NCBI RefSeq assembly: GCF_001641265.1
Contig: NW_020167581.1
Span: 1 to 18,452 of the forward strand
Direction: 5' to 3'
DNA: 18,452 nucleotides
Source of the DNA: Pseudogymnoascus destructans
Lineage: Eukaryota > Ascomycota > Leotiomycetes > Thelebolales > Thelebolaceae
Shown here: piece by piece, positions 10,199 to 17,681 of the stretch
How the letters are laid out: each line of letters begins with the position of its first letter
How positions within the stretch are numbered: position 1 is the stretch's first letter
Made by a program: the position numbers and the translations under genes
Notes under the pieces: generated by a model
Seen by the model: only the letters and a program-made list of their open reading frames with translations
Told to the model about the DNA's origin: nothing
Database searches by the model: none

Positions 10199-10427
10199 CC
10201 TAGGCTTATTTCCTTTCGTAAGGCCCATGTGGATTGCAAACGTCCCCTCCTTTCCATGAGAAAATATCAAAATGATGACCGGTCGCCCATCATCTTTGTA
10301 AGGACACAGGGCACCCAGCTGTAATGGTGGGTGCACCAGATATGAGAATCTAGCCACCCAAGGAAGGGATGAATTTACTAAGACAACACACTGTCTTAGG
10401 AAACAGAGCCAAAGGGTTGTAGCTTAG

Positions 10428-10902
10428 TGTTACGACGGAACAAGAAGGCTGGCCAACTACAGGACAGGAAGGAGGGAGGTCGCATGAGACCGGCCCTGGT
10501 ACCTGGAGGGGCAGCGGGGAATAGTAGTTCCGAAAGTATCACGTGACGGACTCGCAGGATGATGAGAAGAGTCCTAAGAGTCCAGGACTCCGAGGACTCG
10601 AGTGAGTTCCCAGGAGTCCACTAGGCACGTGATGGACTCGCAGGATGATGAGAAGAGTCCTAAGAGTCCAGGACTCCGAGGACTCGAGTGAGTTCCCAAG
10701 AGTCCACTAGGCACGACGCCACTATATAAGTAGATAGTATTTCCTTAGATAGGAGCTTCGTGCTCAACTCAATACAGTATTTGTTATATACTAGTAACGT
10801 GTTACTTGAAGCCTTTGTGTCTGATCCCCTGCCTCCTCTGATAAGTAAACCTTTACGCAAGAGAACCTCTGTGTCTTCTATCGTTTAGAAGTCAGCGTTA
10901 CA
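10428..10902 (+). mobile_element. 475-bp solo LTR nested inside the older solo LTR
   Basis: Begins TGTTACGACGG, ends GCGTTACA, and is flanked by CTTAG on both sides (10423-10427 and 10903-10907). The other copy of the host LTR at 16352 has a single uninterrupted site here, which proves insertion. TATATAAG at 10723-10730 gives the plus orientation. Upstream of the TATA box there is an 86-bp tandem duplication. No relative is seen elsewhere in the window. Confidence 0.9.
10540..10711 (+). repeat. Two tandem 86-bp units in the U3 of the nested LTR
   Basis: Units 10540-10625 and 10626-10711 differ at only two positions, both transitions. Each begins with the E-box palindrome CACGTG and contains several GAGTCC/GGACTC half-sites in both directions. 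They end about 12 bp before the TATA box, the place expected of an enhancer array. Confidence 0.9.
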
Positions 10903-11857
10903 CTTAGACTATTCCACAACGCAGCAATCAGGTGTGTGATATAGTGAAGTGGTTCAGACAAGTTGCAACAAATGTTGAGTCTGGGAACTCAGGGGTAAGT
11001 CAGAGGTTAACACCTCACTGACTTTTCAGAAACAAGGAGTAACAAGATGAATGCTTGGAAGCTTGGAAAAGACGTGGAAGTATGTGATAGTCGATTTACT
11101 GTATTGCCTGCTTGCCCTTTCTTAAGGAAAGGGCAATCCTATTGATGCCAAAGGAGTGTAGTTCTCTCATTTTCCATGACTTTCCATGACTAACCAGGCT
11201 TGGTAAATGTATTAGAAATCAAGTGCGACCCACAACTAGCTTGCTAATCATGTAGTGAACGTAAGAGAATCCCATAGAACCATCTCTTGGGTTCCTAGCC
11301 TATAGGAAGTGAAAAGGAGGTCCAAGGTCAGAGTACCTATAGACAAATTATGTCATAACTTAACCAATCTTGTGGGTAACTAAGTAGCGATGACGTGTAA
11401 TGAATCATAGAGGGTTGTAGAAGCTTCTAGAGCTATCGTTCATGTTCCTAGGCCACTAGTTGGTAGAGATATGCCATGTGGTAGTATTGGCCCACCCCCT
11501 TAAGGAGGAGATTTTCTTAATAACTTGTTCAATGAGTGTCCAAATGATATGCCGTGATGTATGTAGCATAAACAGATGTAGTAGAAGAGTTTGCAGCAAT
11601 CGTTGAGTAGTATTGCTTCTGTTGTTGGTGTGATAAGCCAAGATATGTATGGTGACTTGTAGGTTTGAGGAGGAGATTTCTAAGTTTGCTCTTGAGTTTG
11701 ATAGCAAACTGAGTGCAACGAATGTCAGTATGACACCAGCTCATAGTAATAGCATATGAGAGTGCGAGTCAGAGGCTAAACGGATGCTATCCTATAGGTC
11801 TACTACGAAGGATACAAAAAAGATGAAGAGAGGAATCACCGTTTGGTCAATCTCCTT

Positions 11858-11895
11858 AAGTACCCGAAACGGGTCCGACTCGGCTAACCTGCCTT
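11858..11895 (+). repeat. 38-bp direct repeat, left copy
   Basis: Matches 12534-12571 at 37 of 38 positions, the one difference being C to T. The shared core is GAAACGGGTCCGACTCGGCT. The right copy ends about 18 bp before the retroelement coding sequence begins. Confidence 0.85.
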
Positions 11896-12533
11896 CACCC
11901 TCACCACGTGACCATGACTTGTCCGACTCAGATACCTTCCGTCACTGAAGGAGAGGAACCCCCGTTGGGTCAATCTCCTCAATGTAAGGACAGTTCGAAC
12001 CGAGGCTGACCTTCAAGTCTGCAGAAGTATCCGAAGTATAATGTGAAGACTTCGATACTCGAAGCAGTAGGACAAGGTATAGTAATTCAGGCTCCAAAGC
12101 ATATACTTTATACCACAGGGGTCAAGCGGTGAGACTAACAGGTTGGCCAAGTGGTTCGACTCGAAGTAAGGGAATGCAAAGTAAGTTGAAGCAGGAGGAA
12201 TTGCAAGAAGGCCAAGTAGTATATAATTTGCTAGCTAAAGATCAATAAGAGACATGAGCAATAAGTGCTTATATAACAGTAAAAATCCCTAGTGCCAAAT
12301 AAGCGAAGGCACTAATTAACTGAACCCTAGCTAAGCGAGCCCTAGTGCAGCAAGCCAATAACAAGAGAGCCTAAGCCAGTAGTCAACATTTGGGCTGATC
12401 TAGGTCAGCAAGTGAAGCGAAGTGAGCGAAGTGAGCAAAGCAGGTGAAGTGAATGACATAGTGAAATAAGTACTAGAGACTAAAGCGAATTGAAGGGTCG
12501 TGACACAAATATCGAAGGAGTGTCATGACACTC

Positions 12534-12571
12534 AAGTACCTGAAACGGGTCCGACTCGGCTAACCTGCCTT
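12534..12571 (+). repeat. 38-bp direct repeat, right copy
   Basis: Second copy of the repeat at 11858-11895. It directly follows the palindrome GTGTCATGACAC (12520-12531) and precedes the start of readable pol sequence, so it may mark the truncation point of the retroelement. Confidence 0.85.
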
Positions 12572-12588
12572 TATGTCAGCACGGGGGA

Positions 12589-15500
12589 GTGCTGATTCAA
12601 AAACATATAGCAGCCTCAGACACAGTCACAGCTGCTATTCCTGAAAAACTTGAAAAATCCCCACCAGGCACAACTTCAACTGAGACTACAACTTCTCCCC
12701 TAGACAACAAAGATGTGTCGATGGTGCTTTCTCAGAGTTTCACACACCTGTTAATCCCTATTCAACTCCATTTCAAACAACAGGTGTTATCTACAAGGGC
12801 TATGATAGACTCAGGGGCAACAGGCAACTTTATATCTCAAGACCTCATCTTGACACACCAGTTACCTACAATTCCCAAACGCACTCCAGAGTTGCTCCGA
12901 GTCATTGATGGAACTCCTATCAGTTCAGGTTCCATTACCTGCAACTCCCCAGTACTCAAACTTAAGATTCCCCTAGGAAAATCAACATTTTCAGACACCA
13001 TCTCTTTAGATGTTATACCAATGAAGTACCCAGTCATCCTAGGTCTTCCATGGCTTCAAAGGCATGATCCAACTATCAATTGGAAGCATTTATCGCTTGG
13101 GTTTAGCTCAAATCCTGAGCTCAATACTGAAAAAACCCTTCAAGCCTCAGTTACCCCTATTCAGGTCCAAGACTCAGACTTGTCCCAGATCAAGGATTTT
13201 GACCAAACTATGGACGATATATCATCTCTGATATGGGTTAAACCTTTCCAACCTGTCCTGGAGATAGCAGCTACTTCAGATTTGGAGAAATCATCTCAGG
13301 AGGTCATTTTGCCTTTAGCATACCAAGACTACCAACATCTTTTTGACAAGGCAAAGGCATCAATTCTGCCAAAGCACCAGCCTTATGACCATGAGATACC
13401 ACTCGCAGAAGGCTCAATGCCTCCCTACGGCCCTATCTACTCTCTATCTGAATTAGAGCTGAAAACTCTCAGAGAATACCTAGATGAGAACCTTAGTTCT
13501 GGCTTTATCAGACCTTCTTCCTCACCAGCAGGAGCTCCCATTCTCTTTGTCAAGAAGAAAAATGGCTCCTTGCGTCTCTGTGTTGATTATAGGGGCCTTA
13601 ATGCAGTCACTGTTAAAAACAGATATGCTTTACCCCTTATCCCTGAGCTCATGGATAGGCTCTCTTCAGCAAGGATCTTTACCAAGTTAGATCTCAGGGG
13701 AGCTTATAACAGGTGATGAGTGGAAGACAGCATTCAGAACACGCTATGGTCATTTTGGAATACCAGGTAATGCCTTTTGGGCTGCCAATGCACCTGCTTC
13801 TTTCCAAGCTCTCATGAATGATATTCTAAGACCTTACTTGGATATCTTTGTTGTTGTCTACTTAGATGACATTCTTATATACTCTTTAGGACACTCAAGA
13901 GCATGTTCTACATGTTAGACAAGTCTTAGAGAAGCTATCTCAAGCACAACTCTTTTGCAACTTGAGAAATGTCTTTTCCATATGTCTCAAGTTGATTTCT
14001 TGGGACATAGAATTTCAACAGAAGGCATTCAGATGGATCCTGAAAAGACAAAAGCAGTACAAACGTGGCCTATTCCTTCCAGCATTAAAGAGGTTCAGTC
14101 TTTCCTTGGGGTTGCCAACTATTACAGGAGGTTTATACCAAGATATACATCCTTGGCTTTACCCCTTACTCAATTACTTCACAAGGACACTTTGTATCAC
14201 TGGGATAAGACACAGCAAGATGCTTTCGATGCTCTTAAAGGAGAATTCAAAGAAGGAAAATGTTACTACACTTTAACCCCTTGAAACTTGCCACTCTTGA
14301 GACAGATGCCTCAGATTTTCCTATTTCTGGAATCTTATACCAAGCTCCAAAGGACAAACAAGAAGAGCTACAGCTGTGGCATTTTACTCAAGAAAGCTAT
14401 CAGCAGCCGAACAAAACTATCCCATTACAGACAAGGAACTGCTTGCCATAGTATGTTCTCTAAAGCATTGGAGATGCTACCTTGAAGGGGCAAACTATCC
14501 TATCACTATTTACAGTGACCATTCAAATCTCTTGACCTTTACAACCACTAAACAGCTCAATCGACGACAAGCAAGGTGGTCTGAACAACTAGGAGGTTTT
14601 GACTTTGTTATAAACATATCTCAGGGGCCAAGAATCAAAGAGCAGATCTCCTCTCAAGAAGACATGACTACCAAGATTCTGCTAAAACAAGCAATACAAA
14701 GGCCTGCTAGACTCTACAAAGCTTATAGCAGCATCTTTAAGCAACCCTCGCACTACAGAGGACTTAGAGGGAAACTTATCCCCTCAAGACCAAGTTGCCC
14801 CCATTACCTCTTCTCAGAAACCAGAGACCTTTAAAGACTAAACACCCTCAGCAACACTTCTTAAAGCATTCAAAGATGCTTACAACCACGATCCCTTTGC
14901 CAAAAGAACTTTGGAATACCTCCAGAAGAAAGGCTTCTCTCTGAGAAAGTTGGACTACGAAAATTTCTCAAAAAATCAGCAAGGACTTCTCTTATTCAAG
15001 AGCTATATCTATGTCCCAAGGGATAAACGATTACAGCTACACCTCCTACACAGGCTGCAGGGCACTTTGGCTTTGCAAAAACTTATGAACTTCTAACAAG
15101 AAGTTCTACTGGCCTAGTCTAAGGACTACTCTTCAAGACTATATATCTTCTTGCACTACTTGCAACTTGAACAAACCTACACGGCAAAAGCCCTATGGCC
15201 TCTTGCAGCCTCTACCTATACCAGAACGCCCATGGGACTCCATATCCATTGACTTTATAGTCAAGTTGCCTCCTTCTATCCCAAAAGGGGGTGCTACCCC
15301 TTATGACTCTATCCTTGTGGTGGTAGAAAGGCTCACAAAAATGGCACACTTTGAGCCTTGCAATGAGACTATCACAGCTTCTGAACTTGCGTGGCTATTC
15401 CTCAAGGTGGTCTTTAAATATCATGGAATTCCTGGACACTGGATCTCAGATAGGGGAAGCAGTTTTCACTTCAAACTTTTTTAAGGAGTTCTCTAAACTC

Positions 15501-16292
15501 TTAAACATGGAACAACGCTTCTCTACAGCTTATCACCCTCAAACAGATGGCCAGACAGAGAGAGTCAACTCTGTACTTGAACAATATCTAAGAATTTATA
15601 AACTATGCTCAAGACAACTGGGCAGATCTTCTCCATCTTGCAGAATTTGCTTACAACAACACAGTCTCTAACACCACAAAAGAGACACCTTTCTATGCAA
15701 ACTATGGTTATCACCCTAGGTTTGAAGTGGCAGAACTGAATTGTCCTGAAAATTTCAAAAACCCTTCTGCTACTGAAAGAATCATCTACCTTAAGGACCT
15801 CCAGGACTATCTCAAGGTTCAAATACAGCGTGCACAAGACGAGCAGGCTCAGGCCTTTAACAGGGGGGTGGTTGCACCACAATTCAAAGTTGGTGATCAA
15901 GTCTTTTTGTCTAGAAGACATATCACAACTACTAGACCTTCAGACAAACTTGATACTAAAAGACTTGGACCTTTAAGATCACAAGGACTATTGGCAAGAA
16001 TGCTTTCGAGCTTGCATTACCACCTACTTGGACTATCCATAATGTCTTCCATGCATCTCTCTTGTCTAAGGCACAAGAAAGTTCCTTAAGACCACTTCAG
16101 TCTCCTCCACCTCCTGTTCTGATCTTGGATCAACCAGAATATGAAGTAGAGTCTATCCTTGACAAAAAGACACTTAGAGGTCAGGACTACTTCCTCGTTA
16201 AGTGGAAAGGCTATCCTACAAGTGACAACACTTGGGAGCCTAAGAGAAATCTAAAAAATGCATCTAAAGCTCATTCTAGAATTTCTTTCTAA
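12589..16292 (+). pseudogene. Ty3/Gypsy chromovirus pol polyprotein, 5'-truncated and frame-broken
   Basis: Domains follow the Ty3/Gypsy order. Protease has DSGATGNF (about 12808). Reverse transcriptase has LCVDYRGLN (about 13580), KLDLRGAYN (about 13685) and the YLDD active site (about 13857-13870). RNase H has ETDASDF (about 14300) and ITDKELLAIV. Integrase has CTTC of the zinc site (15151-15162) and the catalytic residues in SIDF, ISDRG and QTER (about 15246, 15447 and 15552). A GPF motif lies near 15970, and a C-terminal chromodomain with YFLVKWKGYP and NTWEP (about 16137-16270) ends at TAA 16290-16292. The reading moves between all three frames many times, for example at the TGA 13714-13716, where several codons after AYN are also missing. 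No gag or 5' LTR precedes it. The GTG at 12589 only marks where the open frame begins. Confidence 0.92.
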
Positions 16293-16339
16293 GAAAGCCA
16301 ACTGGCTAAAGGGCAAGCAGACAGCCAACAAACGTCCTT

Positions 16340-16351
16340 AAAAGGGGATCA
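16340..16351 (+). other. Polypurine tract of the pol element
   Basis: The purine run AAAAGGGGA lies directly before the TG of the LTR at 16352. This is the standard primer site for plus-strand synthesis and fixes 16352 as the start of a 3' LTR. Confidence 0.8.
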
Positions 16352-16778
16352 TGTCATACTGACATTCGTTGCACTCAGTTTGCTATCAAACTCAAGAGCA
16401 AACTTAGAAATCTCCTCCTCAAACCTACAAGTCACCATACATATCTTGGCTTATCACACCAACAACAGAGGCAATACAGTAAATCGACTAGCACATACTT
16501 CTACGTCTTTTTCAAGCTTCCAAGCATTGATCTTGTTATTCTCTGTTTTTGAAAAGTCAGTGAGGTGCTAACCTCTGACTTACCCCTGAGTTCTCAGACT
16601 CAACATTTGTTGCAACTTGTCTAAACCACTTCACCACATCATACACCTGATTGCTGCGTTGTGGAATAGTCTAAGCTACAACCCTTTGGCTCTGTTTCCT
16701 AAGACAGTGTGTTGTCTTAGTAAATTCATCCCTTCCTTGGGTGGCTAGATTCTCATATCTGGTGCACCCACCATTACA
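16352..16778 (+). mobile_element. 3' LTR of the chromovirus relic, with an internal 509-bp deletion
   Basis: Starts TGTCATACTGAC after the polypurine tract and ends CCATTACA. It is the same family as the solo LTR at 10320-11735, which is 936 bp without its nested insert. The difference of 509 bp is exactly the distance between two GCAATAC copies in that LTR (plus-strand GTATTGC at 11101 and 11610). The right flank is CTTCT. No matching 5' LTR lies in the same orientation in the window. Confidence 0.9.
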
Positions 16779-16797
16779 CTTCTGTTTGCAAGGGTTG

Positions 16798-17054
16798 TGT
16801 CACGGTTCACCAAGGAATAGGGCTCCAGTTGGGTATTATGAATTAAACTCAATCTAGAGAAGAAAGGAAAGAGAAGAGGAGCACTCGAGCAGTGGCTCGA
16901 TCTATATACAGCTATGTTGTTGTGGAGTGAATTCTCTTTAGTGAGACCAGTTCTGAGAATTCACTCCACAACTGAAAACTTCGCTCCAACCCCGGAAAGC
17001 TCCCCACCCCCTGAACCCTTACTTGAGCTGCAAGGCGCACTTGATATTGTAACA
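16798..17054 (-). mobile_element. Solo LTR of a second Ty3/Gypsy-like family
   Basis: Plus-strand ends are TGTCACGG and GTAACA, flanked by GGTTG on both sides (16793-16797 and 17055-17059). It is an inverted copy of the 5' LTR at 17079-17331, about 95% identical with a few small indels. The strand is assigned from the TATA box of that copy. Confidence 0.9.
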
Positions 17055-17078
17055 GGTTGCCTCTTGAAAAGCCTATAG

Positions 17079-17331
17079 TGTTACGATATCAAGTGCGCCT
17101 TGCAGCTCGAGTGGGGGTTCAGGGGTGTGGGAGCTTTCCGGGGTTGGAGCGAAGTTTTCAGTTATGGAGTGAATTCTCAGAACTGGTCTCGCTAAAGAGA
17201 ATTCACTCCACAATAGCTGTATATAGATCGAGCCACTGCTCGAGTGCTCCTCTTCTCTTTCCTTTCTTCTCTAGATTGAGTTTAATTCATAATACCCCAA
17301 CTGGCGCCCTATGCCTTGGTGAACCGTGACA
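17079..17331 (+). repeat. 5' LTR, 253 bp
   Basis: Begins TGTTACGATATC and ends AACCGTGACA. TATATAG lies at 17220-17226. The segment from about 17250 is pyrimidine-rich and leads to AGATTGAGTTT at 17273-17283, a candidate transcript start. The copy at 16798-17054 is inverted relative to it. Confidence 0.85.
17165..17210 (+). repeat. 14-bp perfect inverted repeat in U3 of the 5' LTR
   Basis: TGGAGTGAATTCTC (17165-17178) and its exact complement (17197-17210) are separated by 18 nt and end 9 bp before the TATA box. The pair is also kept in the inverted copy (about 16924-16969). It could be a cruciform or a dimer-binding site. Confidence 0.85.
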
Positions 17332-17344
17332 TAAAACTCAATCT
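17332..17344 (+). other. Putative self-priming primer-binding site
   Basis: After a 2-nt spacer (TA), the 11 bases 17334-17344 (AAACTCAATCT) are exactly complementary to 17273-17283 inside the LTR, about 50 bp downstream of the TATA box. Pairing stops after 11 nt on the transcript 5' side. Tf1/sushi-type elements prime with the 5' end of their own RNA over 11 nt, so this is the likely mechanism. I did not recognise a tRNA 3' end. Confidence 0.6.
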
Positions 17345-17681
17345 CTCTTATACCTCTTTTCCTGCTCTTTGAGCTGAACCCTCTTCTGAAATCGAAATCG
17401 AAATCCACTCTTTGAAAACCCAGAACCAGAAACCTTATCCTGAAGTCGATTCCAGGACGATCTCGAGGCAACCTCTCAAAGTTGGCTTTCGACAGTCAGC
17501 TCGACACACACACACCACCTTCGCAAGTCAGACCTTTTACAACGCTCCTCGACAAGGATATAACTGTGAGGGAAGTGCACTCCTCTCGAGTGGCTCCTAC
17601 AGCCAACAACTGCACAATAGGGCCTTTGGCAATATGTGTCTGACTTGACGATATAAACCGAAATTGAAATAGCAACTCGCT
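17332..17681 (+). other. Untranslated leader of the retrotransposon
   Basis: 350 nt between the LTR and the gag start codon. After the primer site it is pyrimidine-rich, then has three GAAATC repeats near 17388-17405 and an ACACACAC run near 17505. A 78-codon open reading (17412-17648) overlaps it but has no protein-like features. Confidence 0.6.

Larger units (their letters stand above)
10320..11735 (-). mobile_element. Solo LTR of a Ty3/Gypsy family (same family as the LTR at 16352), carrying a nested solo LTR
   Basis: Read on the minus strand it starts TGTCATACTGAC at 11735 and ends CCATTACA at 10320. Both sides carry CCAGC (10315-10319 and 11736-11740), a perfect duplication, and there is no polypurine tract next to it, so it is a solo LTR. 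Without the nested element (475 bp plus its 5-bp duplication) it is 936 bp. Its two end segments match the 3' LTR at 16352-16778 exactly, while the middle differs by about 7%. Short minus-strand open readings inside it are not genes. Confidence 0.9.
8522..11790 (-). pseudogene. Fungal caspase-like cysteine peptidase gene split by solo LTRs and frameshifts
   Basis: Minus-strand coding pieces lie at about 11741-11790, 10204-10319, 9978-10070 and 8522-9844. They are separated by LTRs at 10320-11735, 10071-10198 and 9845-9972. Dropping each small LTR with one copy of its 5-bp duplication reconnects one open frame. This frame carries IILIFSHGKEG (candidate catalytic His in SHG) and LVTTACYSGG (candidate catalytic Cys), as in caspase-fold peptidases. 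Further on, MFSSQDDQWEMEYSERTGFP and FKERW match a motif I recall from caspase-like ascomycete proteins. Small indels are needed near 9765, 9727, 9586 and 9312. A 58-nt intron (8860-8917, GTAAAC...TTTTAG) leads to the last exon, which ends in Gly/Pro/Ser repeats. The N-terminus is uncertain and an active product is very unlikely. The family call rests on motifs only. Confidence 0.6.
11791..12571. other. Non-coding repeat-rich stretch
   Basis: No open reading of protein-like quality was found. It contains the 38-bp direct repeats described separately and a second weaker pair (about 11828-11855 and 11947-11975, around GGTCAATCTCCT). It also has short GAAGTGAGC-type tandem motifs at about 12415-12450 and a 12-bp palindrome GTGTCATGACAC at 12520-12531. 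Probably debris of older mobile elements. Confidence 0.5.

Noticed and set aside
9934..10257. Minus-strand 107-codon open reading across a mini-LTR
   Set aside because: It reads through an LTR boundary in part of its length; only the segment between and outside the LTRs is ancient coding sequence.
11456..11744. Minus-strand open readings of 71-83 codons, with a similar one at 16380-16571
   Set aside because: Their similarity to each other comes from shared LTR sequence; LTRs of this type are not coding.
10320..16778. One complete retrotransposon bounded by the two related LTRs
   Set aside because: The LTRs are inverted relative to each other, and the left one has its own perfect CCAGC duplication, so it is an independent solo LTR.
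16798..17331. Palindromic DNA transposon with 250-bp inverted ends
   Set aside because: The left copy has its own GGTTG duplication, and the right copy is followed by a primer site, leader and gag, as a 5' LTR should be.
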